DNA of 5,685 nucleotides from Chitinophaga pinensis (GTDB taxonomy: Bacteria > Bacteroidota > Bacteroidia > Flavobacteriales_D > Crocinitomicaceae), in NCBI GenBank assembly GCA_945897765.1, contig CAMDGP010000152.1, positions 1-5,685 on the forward strand, given 5' to 3'. This document shows, piece after piece, positions 1 to 5,685 of the stretch. The notes beneath the pieces are model-generated. The model saw only the letters and a program-made list of their open reading frames with translations, had not been told where the DNA came from and ran no database searches. Positions within the stretch are counted from its first letter, which is position 1. Each line of letters opens with the position of its first letter. The position numbers and the translations under genes are program-made.

Positions 1-221
1 TGGTGGTGGGTATGATTCCAATTGCAACTGCAACAGGTTCTGGAGCAGAATGGAAAAATGGTTTAGCTTGGATTTTGATTGGTGGTTTGACAAGTTCTAT
101 GTTCTTGACAATAATCGTTGTACCAATGATGTATTATGTAGTCGATAAAATCATTGAAAAAGTGAACAACCTAAGAAACAGAGGAAAAGTAATTGAAGAA
201 GAACCTGAGTTGATAGTGTGA
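1..221 (+). CDS. RND efflux transporter permease, C-terminal fragment (5' end outside window)
   Basis: This is the last 72 codons of a large inner-membrane proton-driven efflux pump of the RND superfamily (AcrB/MexB/HAE-1-like). Such pumps export hydrophobic compounds, drugs or metals together with a periplasmic adaptor and an outer-membrane channel. The visible part starts in a typical final-helices motif, GMIPIATATGSGAEW, where the family usually has GMLPLA..TGAGAE. A hydrophobic helix follows (LAWILIGGLTSSMFLTIIVVPMMYYVV), the usual last transmembrane segment containing the VVP..Y signature. The protein ends in a short charged cytoplasmic tail rich in Lys and Glu. The reading frame is open to the left edge, so the in-frame GTG and ATG codons near base 3 to 14 are internal residues. 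Substrate class cannot be told from this end. The stop codon lies 6 bases from the stop of the convergent Cry-DASH gene. Confidence 0.88.
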   Translation, partial: VVGMIPIATATGSGAEWKNGLAWILIGGLTSSMFLTIIVVPMMYYVVDKIIEKVNNLRNRGKVIEEEPELIV

Positions 222-227
222 GTAAAA

Positions 228-1520
228 TTAAGATAACCACAAATTTCGATATTCATTAACCGGGTCGTAATCTTTCGCTTGTTTTTCAATATTGAACTGT
301 CTACCACTTCTTGGGTCATTTCCAACTCCTGCTAAATATGCCCAATTTCCCCAATTTGAACTCGCATCATAATCGATTAATTGTTCCTCAAAATAGCGCG
401 CACCAATTCGCCAATCTTGTTGCATTTCGTGAATGAAATAACTTGCCACATTTTGTCTTCCTCGATTACTCATGAACCCTGTTAAACGTAATTCGTTCAT
501 GTTTGCGTCGATAAAATCATTTCCTGTTTTTCCCGTTTTCCAATTTTGGATGAGTGAAAAATTTGGTTTTGGAGGTGTATTTTTCTGACCCGAAATTCCA
601 TTAAAAGCGAATAATTTATGTTGATGCTTTTTGAAAATAAAGCGAAAATAATCGCGCCAAATTAGTTCAAAAATTAACCAATAAGTAGATTCATTTGCTC
701 CAAATTCTGCTTCATATTTTTTGATTTCAGCATAAATCATTCGAGCGGAAACACATCCATTTGCCAGCCAAGGAGAGAACTTTGAAGAGTAATTTCCACC
801 CACTAAACCGTTACGCGTTTCTTTATATTTTTTGATTAAATGGGATTCAAATAAGTAATAATTCAAGCGTTCTAAAGCCTCATTTTCTCCTCCTTTAAAC
901 AGTAAAACCCCACGACCTTCCGTTTGTTTTTCTTGCCTTCCCAACTCCTCAAAAGTGGGTAAATTTAGTGCTGGAATGGTCGGAGAAATGATGTGTTCTG
1001 GATCATCAAAAACGGCTCTGATTTCAGTTTCTTTTTCTACACGTTTTCTGAAATTTGTAAAAACTTCAGGAATGTCTTTTAACGAAAAAGGAAGATCGGT
1101 CGCAAGGTATAATGTGCTCGTGCTGTACTCTTCAAAAAGACATTTTTGTTTCCATAACTCCTGTTCCATTTGAACATTTAATTGCTTCTCAAAAATGGCG
1201 ACTTCGCGTTTTGCATAAACTTTTCGAGCACTATATTTGAAAGCAATTTTCGGGATTTCTTCTAAGGGGTTTCCAACTAATAACAATAATCCTGAACCTA
1301 ATTTTCGCAAATTTGTATCCAATTCTGCGATGCTTTCCAACAAGAATTTTAAGCGAAAATCTCCTATTCTTTCTACTTTACCGTTTGATTCATTTAATTC
1401 TTGCGGATTAATGCAGTAAATAGGAATTATTGCGTCATTCTCTTCAATAGCTTTAATCAAGGTTTCATTGTCGTGTAGTCTCAGGTCGGTTTTAAACCAA
1501 ACAATTCCTTTTTTAGTCAT
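228..1520 (-). CDS. DASH-family cryptochrome / deoxyribodipyrimidine photolyase
   Basis: This 430-residue flavoprotein belongs to the Cry-DASH branch of the photolyase/cryptochrome family. Characterised members use blue light and FADH- to split cyclobutane pyrimidine dimers, mainly in single-stranded or looped DNA, and some have signalling roles. The N-terminal Rossmann-like antenna domain begins at once with IVWFKTDLRLHDN (residues 6-18). The DASH-typical STSTLY (133-138) and IPEVFTNFRKRVE (150-162) lie in the linker. The FAD domain shows YSSKFSPWLANGC (244-256), ELIWRDYFRF (285-294; E285 and W288 match E. coli photolyase E274 and W277), MSNRGRQN (350-357) and SNWGNWAYLAGVGNDPR (388-404). 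Gln356 stands where classical CPD photolyases have Met, as is usual in DASH proteins. Length is normal for a bacterial DASH protein without a C-terminal extension. The start codon overlaps the stop of the upstream FeS photolyase as ATGA, implying coupled translation. Assignment to DASH is firm; repair versus sensing is inferred. Confidence 0.93.
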   Translation of the reverse strand: MTKKGIVWFKTDLRLHDNETLIKAIEENDAIIPIYCINPQELNESNGKVERIGDFRLKFLLESIAELDTNLRKLGSGLLLLVGNPLEEIPKIAFKYSARKVYAKREVAIFEKQLNVQMEQELWKQKCLFEEYSTSTLYLATDLPFSLKDIPEVFTNFRKRVEKETEIRAVFDDPEHIISPTIPALNLPTFEELGRQEKQTEGRGVLLFKGGENEALERLNYYLFESHLIKKYKETRNGLVGGNYSSKFSPWLANGCVSARMIYAEIKKYEAEFGANESTYWLIFELIWRDYFRFIFKKHQHKLFAFNGISGQKNTPPKPNFSLIQNWKTGKTGNDFIDANMNELRLTGFMSNRGRQNVASYFIHEMQQDWRIGARYFEEQLIDYDASSNWGNWAYLAGVGNDPRSGRQFNIEKQAKDYDPVNEYRNLWLS

Positions 1521-3088
1521 AGCTCATTGATTTGATTTAGATAAATTTCAGCTTGTTTGAGTAAGGCTGTTTTTTGTGTTTGTTCCATTTTTCGCCACAC
1601 ATTATACATCATTCCGATACGTGGATTGTTGGCAAGTTTTGCTTCGTTGCGGTCATAAAAATTCCAATACAAACTGTTAAATGGACAGGCTTTTTCTCCC
1701 GTTTTTATTTCTTTTTTGTAGTGACAATTTCCACAATAATTACTCATTTTGTCGATATAAGTTGCGGAGCTAACATAAGGTTTTGTGCCCACAATTCCAC
1801 CATCTGCAAACTGACTCATTCCTCTTGTATTCGTAATCTCCACCCACTCCAAAGCATCGATATAAATTCCCAAATACCAACGATCAATTTCATCAGGATG
1901 TACCCCTGCAAGTAAGGCAAAATTTCCGGTAATCATTAATCGCTGAATGTGGTGTGCGTATGCAAAATCCAAAGACTGATTAATGGCTTGTGAAAGGCAA
2001 TTCATTTTTGTTTTTCCTGTCCAAAACCAATCGGGAAGTGAAGCTGAATTTTCGAAGAAATTAAGGGTAGCATATTCAGGCATTTTCGCCCAATAAATTC
2101 CACGCATGTATTCTCTCCAACCTAAAATTTGTCGTACAAAACCTTCGAGTTGATTGAGTGAAATTTCGCTTGGATTTTTCTCCCAAGATTGAATCGCAGC
2201 ATCAATCACTTCTTTTGGAGAAATCATTTTTGTGTTCATAGAAAACGACAAACGCGAGTGATAAATCGACCATTGACTTTGTTGCATCGCATCTTGAAAC
2301 GTTCCAAAAAAGGGTAAACAATGTTCCACAAAAAACTCTAAAAGTTCCAAAGATTGTGTTCGATTTATAGGCCATAAAAACTGTTTTGAATTGACATTTC
2401 CAATCGTCTTTACGTTCGCTTTTTGGATCTCGATTTCAATTTTAGAAGTATCATTAGAGAATAATAAAGGCAAACTAACCACGTGATTCGCTGGAATTTT
2501 TTTGCGATTGTCTGCATCGAAGTTCCATTTTCCACCTACAGGATTGGCGCCATCTATCAAAATCGAATGATTTTTTCGCATTTGACGGTAGAAACTTTCC
2601 ATCAAATATGTCTTCTTTCCTTCGAAAAATTGACTTAAAAAATGACGCTCACTCAAAAAATGTTCGCTCGAAACAAGTTCATGTGGAATTGATAGTGTTG
2701 CACAAAAGTGTTTTAAATGTTCATCCACTCTGTATTCATCTGGCTCTTGGTATTCGAAGTTTGTATAGTTTTCTTCGGTTAAAAGTGCTTTCAAATTGCC
2801 TTCAAATGATTGTTTATTGTTTGTGTCGTTGAGGTAAAAATAGATTACGTGATGACCTTTAGCTTGAAGTTCTTTTGAAAATTCTTGCATTGCGGCAAAA
2901 AAACCAATGACTTTTTGAATGTGGTGTGTAACATAGTCTGTTTCTGTTGCCACTTCCATCAGCACATAAACAACTGAATCATCTACGTTTTGAAACCAAG
3001 AATGCTTTTCATTTAATTGGTCGCCGAGAATCAGACGAAGGGTTTTGTTTGACTTTTTCACTTGATTTCCACTTTGTTTTTTCGACAT
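1517..3088 (-). CDS. Iron-sulfur (6-4) photolyase / cryptochrome, PhrB-CryB (FeS-BCP) family
   Basis: This 523-residue protein is of the prokaryotic photolyase class that carries a [4Fe-4S] cluster (deoxyribodipyrimidine photolyase-related protein family). Characterised members such as Agrobacterium PhrB repair (6-4) photoproducts with FAD and a lumazine antenna; Rhodobacter CryB acts as a cryptochrome. The antenna domain opens with LRLILGDQLN (17-26). Cluster ligands are C364, C452, C455 and C468, with the same spacing as PhrB C350, C438, C441 and C454. H379-H380 match the PhrB His365-His366 pair needed for (6-4) repair. W404, Y405 and W356 match its electron-transfer residues, and M424 its loop methionine. 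All sit at an offset of exactly 14. The ATG start gives a 14-residue basic extension relative to PhrB and overlaps the DUF2256-like gene by 31 bases. A GTG at codon 10 (bases 3059-3061) is an alternative start making a 4-base GTGA overlap. The gene ends in an ATGA overlap with the Cry-DASH gene. PhrB residue numbers are from memory. Confidence 0.94.
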   Translation of the reverse strand: MSKKQSGNQVKKSNKTLRLILGDQLNEKHSWFQNVDDSVVYVLMEVATETDYVTHHIQKVIGFFAAMQEFSKELQAKGHHVIYFYLNDTNNKQSFEGNLKALLTEENYTNFEYQEPDEYRVDEHLKHFCATLSIPHELVSSEHFLSERHFLSQFFEGKKTYLMESFYRQMRKNHSILIDGANPVGGKWNFDADNRKKIPANHVVSLPLLFSNDTSKIEIEIQKANVKTIGNVNSKQFLWPINRTQSLELLEFFVEHCLPFFGTFQDAMQQSQWSIYHSRLSFSMNTKMISPKEVIDAAIQSWEKNPSEISLNQLEGFVRQILGWREYMRGIYWAKMPEYATLNFFENSASLPDWFWTGKTKMNCLSQAINQSLDFAYAHHIQRLMITGNFALLAGVHPDEIDRWYLGIYIDALEWVEITNTRGMSQFADGGIVGTKPYVSSATYIDKMSNYCGNCHYKKEIKTGEKACPFNSLYWNFYDRNEAKLANNPRIGMMYNVWRKMEQTQKTALLKQAEIYLNQINEL

Positions 3089-3207
3089 TTATCACTACAG
3101 AATTTCACGTTTTCCCAATCCTTTTCCCATTTTTTACGCCACGAAAACGACCTTTGACAAACAAGACAAATTTTAGAGGGGAGATGCTGTTTTTTCGTGC
3201 CTTTCAT
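3058..3207 (-). CDS. DUF2256-type small zinc-ribbon-like protein, overlapping the photolyase gene
   Basis: This short gene of 49 codons lies at the head of the photolyase pair. Its translation has KKQHLPSKICLVCQRSF, then SWRKKWEKDWENVKFCS and KCRKNK. This fits the DUF2256 family pattern as I remember it: LPxKxCxxCxRxF, WRKKW, W..VK.CS..C. Cysteines C14, C17, C37 and C41 form a CxxC / CxxxC pair that probably binds zinc. The protein is strongly basic with no signal peptide or membrane segment, so it is probably cytoplasmic. The function of the family is unknown; from general knowledge it is often encoded beside FeS photolyases, which fits here. The last 31 bases overlap the photolyase start in another frame, suggesting coupled expression. 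The start may be this ATG (MKG...) or an in-frame ATG two codons upstream at 3213. Upstream the frame holds no other start before a TAA at 3262-3264. Neither start has a clear Shine-Dalgarno sequence. Confidence 0.85.
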   Translation of the reverse strand: MKGTKKQHLPSKICLVCQRSFSWRKKWEKDWENVKFCSDKCRKNKVEIK

Positions 3208-3282
3208 CAACATAAAGACAAGTTGAAAGCGGAAATGTTTTGAAAAATGAAGTTTAAAAAAGTTAAATCACTCTGTAATTTT
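3208..3282. other. Spacer between the PAP2-like gene and the photo-repair cassette
   Basis: These 75 AT-rich bases are the only sizeable gap in the minus-strand train. They follow the stop of the membrane-protein gene and precede the DUF2256-like start. I see no GC-rich hairpin with a T-run, so no convincing intrinsic terminator. The only TAnnTTTG-like string on the minus strand is TAACTTTT, a 7 of 8 match with no TTG about 20 bases upstream. The photo-repair genes may therefore be read through from rpoN, or have a promoter here that I cannot recognise. Confidence 0.5.
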
Positions 3283-3936
3283 TCACCCCACAGGATAAAA
3301 GAAATTGCACAAAAAAGTAATGAGCAATGCAAGCGACCAACCTGTATAAACTTCAATAGGACGGTGTTTGTTGAGGTAAAGACGTGATGCGATTGTTAAT
3401 CCAGATGCGAAAACTGCTGCGATTAATAACCAAAAAGGGAAAAGATTATGTTCGAGAATAAAAGCGATTAAATAACCAACCAAAATTCCTCCTCCGCCAG
3501 CATGCATTGAGATTTTTATCCAACGATTGATATACATGAAACAAGCAGTAACAATCCCTCCAGAAAGTGGTAACGCATAAAAATATTTTGGTAAAATATT
3601 GTTGGGGGCCTTGTAAACAAAAAGTCCAAACAACACAATACAATAAGCAAACATAACCAGTAATGGAATATTTCGCTCACGCTGATTTTCTATGTCTATT
3701 GTTGAAATAATATTCTTTTTGTGCAAAGCAACAAAGGATAGACCAGGTAAAAGCGCACTGAAAATGCTAAAAATGGTAAATAACTGCCATTTCAAATCAA
3801 GCGGTAGTTCATACATTCCCAATTCATTCAAAACCTTTTGTTGTGACTCCAAAAACAAGGTAAGATACAAACCATAAACGGGCATCAACAGGGGTAAGAA
3901 AACCCAGGAGAAAAAGTGTGCAAGAATCGCTCTCAT
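3283..3936 (-). CDS. PAP2-like multi-spanning membrane protein
   Basis: This 217-residue integral inner-membrane protein has about seven hydrophobic segments, roughly at 8-28, 49-70, 90-108, 116-135, 147-161, 165-184 and 199-214. Two motifs resemble the type-2 phosphatidic acid phosphatase (PAP2) active site. KISMHAGG (141-148) stands for the usual SGH motif. SRLYLNKHRPIE (184-195) fits SRx5HxxxD, with Glu195 replacing Asp. The usual first motif (Kx6RP) is not clear; DIENQRERNIP (81-91) is the nearest conserved-looking polar stretch. By family knowledge such proteins dephosphorylate lipid phosphates such as phosphatidate or undecaprenyl pyrophosphate, but the degenerate first motif leaves activity open. 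The ATG overlaps the rpoN stop as ATGA, so translation is probably coupled to sigma-54 synthesis. A non-catalytic PAP2 relative is the main alternative. Confidence 0.7.
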   Translation of the reverse strand: MRAILAHFFSWVFLPLLMPVYGLYLTLFLESQQKVLNELGMYELPLDLKWQLFTIFSIFSALLPGLSFVALHKKNIISTIDIENQRERNIPLLVMFAYCIVLFGLFVYKAPNNILPKYFYALPLSGGIVTACFMYINRWIKISMHAGGGGILVGYLIAFILEHNLFPFWLLIAAVFASGLTIASRLYLNKHRPIEVYTGWSLALLITFLCNFFYPVG

Positions 3937-5387
3937 TTTAGTTCTTTACGCATACGTGCAACGGGTATATTTAACTGTTCTCGGTATTTCGCTACCGTTC
4001 TTCGTGCAATGTTATAGCCTTTATCTTTCAATAGATCCATTAGTTTTTCATCTGTTAAAGGGTTGCGTTTTTCTTCTGCGTCAATCGCCTCGGAAAGTAT
4101 TTTCTTTACTTCTCTAGTAGAAACTTCTTCACCACTATCTGTAGAAAGTGACTCAGAAAAGAAATATTTCAAAGGGAAAATTCCAAAGTTTGTTTGCACG
4201 TATTTGCTATTTGCAACACGGGAAATGGTTGAAATATCCAATTCTACAATATCCGCAATATCTTTTAATATCATCGGACGTAATTTGGTTTCATCACCCG
4301 ACAAAAAGTAAGGATATTGATAATTCATAATTGCACTCATGGTTAACAAAAGTGTTTGCTGGCGTTGTTTTATAGCATCGATAAACCATTTTGCGCTGTC
4401 TAATTTTTGACGCACAAATGTCAAAGCATCTTTATCTGATTTGGAAGATTTTGCGCCTTCAGCATACGAACGCAACATAGATTCATATTCCTTGCTGACT
4501 TTTAGTTCTGGTGCATTTCTACCGTTTATTGATAGTTCCAATTTTCCTTCGTTTTCAAACAACATAAAATCGGGGATAATTTGCTGATAATTCTTTGCCG
4601 ACTCGCGCATTGAACCTCCAGGTTTTGGATTTAAGCGTAGAATTTCATCAATTGCTTCTTTTAAATCCTCGTCTTCAATCTCTAATTTCTTAGCTATTTT
4701 ATCGTAATGTTTTTTGGTGAATTCATCAAAGTAGTCTTCCAAGATTTTCTTTGCTGTATAGCGCACTATGTCACCGTCTTGCTTTCTTTTAATTTGGAGT
4801 AATAAACACTCTTTCAAGTTTCTAGCGCCAACACCAGCAGGATCTAACTCTTGAATTAAACTTAAAATGATTGCAACCTCATCTTCATTTGCTTCCACAT
4901 TCATTGAAAAAGCCAAATCGTCTACAATTGCTTCTAAATCGCGGTTCAAATAACCCGACTCATCGAGGTTTCCAATTAATATATCAGCGATTAAAAATTG
5001 TTTATCGTCTAAATCTAACAAATGTAATTGCTCCGTTAATTTTTCTTGAAAGGATTGCTCACCTGAAAGCGGAATAACACGCTCTTCATCGTCTTTAGAA
5101 GAATTATTAGCTTGCGTTTTATAATCGGAGGAGTCGTCATCTAAATAATCAGACAAATCGAAATCGTCATCGTTATCTGAATCGTCATCAAACTCATCAT
5201 CGTCTGTATTATCGAAATCATCTTCCTCTTTATCCTCTCCTTCTTCTAAAGCAGGATTTTCCTCAATTTCTTGTTTGATGCGTTGATCCAATTCCATGGT
5301 TGGAACTTGCAACAATTTCATCAACTGGATTTGTTGAGGCGATAAACGCTGCTCGAGACGTTGTGCTAATTGTTGTTTGAGTGCCAT
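3933..5387 (-). CDS. rpoN: RNA polymerase sigma-54 factor RpoN
   Basis: This 484-residue alternative sigma factor directs core RNA polymerase to -24/-12 promoters and needs AAA+ activators to open DNA. Region I, which binds the activator and inhibits isomerisation, is the Gln/Leu-rich start LKQQLAQRLEQRLSPQQIQL (3-22) through ENPALEE (43-49). Region II is a strongly acidic linker (about 48-88, 26 of 41 residues Asp or Glu). The core-binding domain contains LDESGYL (141-147), LDPAGVGARNLKECLLLQ (181-198) and NPKPGG (253-258). A helix-turn-helix lies near 372-391 (MILKDIADI...ISTISRV), and the RpoN box ARRTVAKYRE, which reads the -24 element, is complete at 461-470. Length and domain order are normal. 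The start is supported by region I beginning directly after it and by AGGAAG 5 bases upstream. It is the first complete gene of the train, 28 bases after the Omp28-like stop, and it overlaps the PAP2-like gene by ATGA. Confidence 0.97.
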   Translation of the reverse strand: MALKQQLAQRLEQRLSPQQIQLMKLLQVPTMELDQRIKQEIEENPALEEGEDKEEDDFDNTDDDEFDDDSDNDDDFDLSDYLDDDSSDYKTQANNSSKDDEERVIPLSGEQSFQEKLTEQLHLLDLDDKQFLIADILIGNLDESGYLNRDLEAIVDDLAFSMNVEANEDEVAIILSLIQELDPAGVGARNLKECLLLQIKRKQDGDIVRYTAKKILEDYFDEFTKKHYDKIAKKLEIEDEDLKEAIDEILRLNPKPGGSMRESAKNYQQIIPDFMLFENEGKLELSINGRNAPELKVSKEYESMLRSYAEGAKSSKSDKDALTFVRQKLDSAKWFIDAIKQRQQTLLLTMSAIMNYQYPYFLSGDETKLRPMILKDIADIVELDISTISRVANSKYVQTNFGIFPLKYFFSESLSTDSGEEVSTREVKKILSEAIDAEEKRNPLTDEKLMDLLKDKGYNIARRTVAKYREQLNIPVARMRKELK

Positions 5388-5392
5388 AGTAA

Positions 5393-5398
5393 CTTCCT
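5393..5398 (-). promoter_or_regulatory. Shine-Dalgarno sequence of rpoN
   Basis: The minus strand reads AGGAAG, then TTACT, then the ATG of rpoN. This 5-base spacing is good for a ribosome binding site and supports the chosen start. It is the only clear Shine-Dalgarno match among the gene starts of the window, where the others rely on overlap or A/T-rich leaders, as is common in Bacteroidota. Confidence 0.55.
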
Positions 5399-5404
5399 AT
5401 TTTC

Positions 5405-5412
5405 CAAAGTTA
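5405..5412 (-). promoter_or_regulatory. Candidate Bacteroidota -7 element before rpoN
   Basis: The minus strand reads TAACTTTG, a full match to the TAnnTTTG -7 element of Bacteroidota housekeeping promoters. It lies in the 28-base gap before rpoN and would give a leader of roughly 12 bases. No TTG was found about 19-21 bases further upstream for the -33 element, and the same octamer also occurs on the plus strand inside the neighbouring gene (5460-5467). Chance is therefore a real alternative. Confidence 0.33.
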
Positions 5413-5415
5413 CAT

Positions 5416-5685
5416 TTAATTGATTATTTTCTGCTTGATGACTTGGTAAATTTCTAAAGTAACTTTGTCGTAAACATAAATCAAAACGTGCATGTTTTCT
5501 GGATTGTAAGTTCCGTCTAATTGATTAGGAACAATAAAGCTATAATTTATGTAATATTTACCATTGATTAAATCACTTGCATCTAGTTTTCTTCCAAAGG
5601 ATTGATTGTTCAAATTTCCTCGGTGTATATCTCGATGAATATAGGTTACATTGTGTGAATTATCACTCATTTTTTGATCGCCAAC
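5416..5685 (-). CDS. Probable Omp28-family protein, C-terminal fragment (5' end outside window)
   Basis: This is the last 89 codons of a gene whose frame stays open to the right edge. The ATG at 5670 falls inside the domain (preceded by VGDQK) and has no ribosome binding site, so it is probably not the true start. Visible patterns are GDQKMSDNSHNVTYIHRD, then a beta-rich stretch with NGKYYINYSFIV, then NPENMHVLIYVYDKVTLEIY and a final VIKQKI. This recalls the C-terminal half of Omp28-type proteins, Bacteroidota outer-membrane or secreted lipoproteins of poorly known function. Their ends usually read ..EN..VVAFVYD..T.EV.Q....KI. The terminus holds no type IX secretion sorting domain. It reads towards rpoN with a 28-base gap, so transcription may continue into that gene. 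The family call is from remembered pattern only and is moderate; a different beta-sandwich secreted protein is possible. Confidence 0.6.
   Translation of the reverse strand, partial: VGDQKMSDNSHNVTYIHRDIHRGNLNNQSFGRKLDASDLINGKYYINYSFIVPNQLDGTYNPENMHVLIYVYDKVTLEIYQVIKQKIIN

Larger units (their letters stand above)
5389..5413. repeat. Inverted repeat at the rpoN start region
   Basis: GTAACTT (5389-5395) and AAGTTAC (5407-5413) are perfect 7-base inverted arms around an 11-base spacer. One arm ends one base before the rpoN ATG and includes part of its AGGAAG ribosome binding site; the other covers the candidate -7 element. It could be an operator or a weak RNA hairpin. With only two G-C pairs per arm it may also be coincidental. 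Confidence 0.4.

Noticed and set aside
1574..1915. Plus-strand open frame of 113 codons inside the FeS photolyase
   Set aside because: It is wholly antisense to the strongly conserved C-terminal cluster-binding region and shows no family pattern or start signal.
2947..3243. Plus-strand open frame of 98 codons across the photolyase start and spacer
   Set aside because: It is antisense to the DUF2256-type gene and the photolyase, has no recognisable domain, and its composition follows from the minus-strand coding sequence.
3258..3265. TAACTTTT on the minus strand as a -7 promoter element for the photo-repair cassette
   Set aside because: Only 7 of 8 positions match TAnnTTTG and no TTG lies at the right distance upstream; such strings are common in AT-rich spacers.
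3253..3269. TTTAA / TTAAA hairpin after the PAP2-like gene as a terminator
   Set aside because: The stem is about five A-T pairs with no G-C pair, too weak for an intrinsic terminator.
5482..5501. Near-palindrome AAAACGTGCATGTTTT
   Set aside because: It lies inside the Omp28-like coding sequence and follows from the codons for ENMHVL; an operator there is unlikely.
5416..5670. A complete 84-residue gene starting at the ATG at 5670
   Set aside because: The frame is open through to the window edge, the preceding residues VGDQK continue a domain-like pattern, and there is no ribosome binding site, so a truncated longer gene is more likely.

Overview
This 5.7 kb, AT-rich window most resembles a chromosomal segment of a Bacteroidota bacterium, probably of the Flavobacteriia. 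The reasons are a sigma-54 with a long acidic region II, an Omp28-like C-terminus, a Bacteroidota-type -7 promoter match (TAnnTTTG) before rpoN, and the general codon and protein style. The genus cannot be fixed from the sequence.

Layout: on the plus strand, only the last 72 codons of an RND efflux permease are present (left edge). Everything else is one densely packed minus-strand train read from right to left. It begins with the C-terminal part of a probable Omp28-family secreted or outer-membrane protein that runs off the right edge. Then come rpoN (sigma-54), a seven-helix PAP2-like membrane protein joined to rpoN by a 4-base ATGA overlap, and a 75-base spacer. After the spacer are a 49-codon zinc-ribbon-like protein of the DUF2256 type, an iron-sulfur (6-4) photolyase of the PhrB/CryB class whose start lies inside the DUF2256 gene, and a DASH cryptochrome/photolyase joined by a second ATGA overlap. 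The DASH gene converges on the RND gene with only 6 bases between the stop codons.

The most informative part is the three-gene light-repair cassette (DUF2256, FeS photolyase, Cry-DASH). The FeS photolyase keeps all four cluster cysteines, both catalytic histidines and the electron-transfer aromatics at a constant offset of 14 residues from Agrobacterium PhrB as I recall its numbering. The DASH protein keeps the FAD pocket and the family's Gln substitution. Together they predict repair of (6-4) photoproducts plus cyclobutane dimers in single-stranded or looped DNA. The small cysteine protein at the head of the cassette is easily missed. It overlaps the photolyase out of frame and is the best candidate here for an uncharacterised function linked to photolyase. 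No RNA genes, mobile elements, CRISPR arrays or convincing terminators were seen, and no gene-free stretch exceeds 75 bases.
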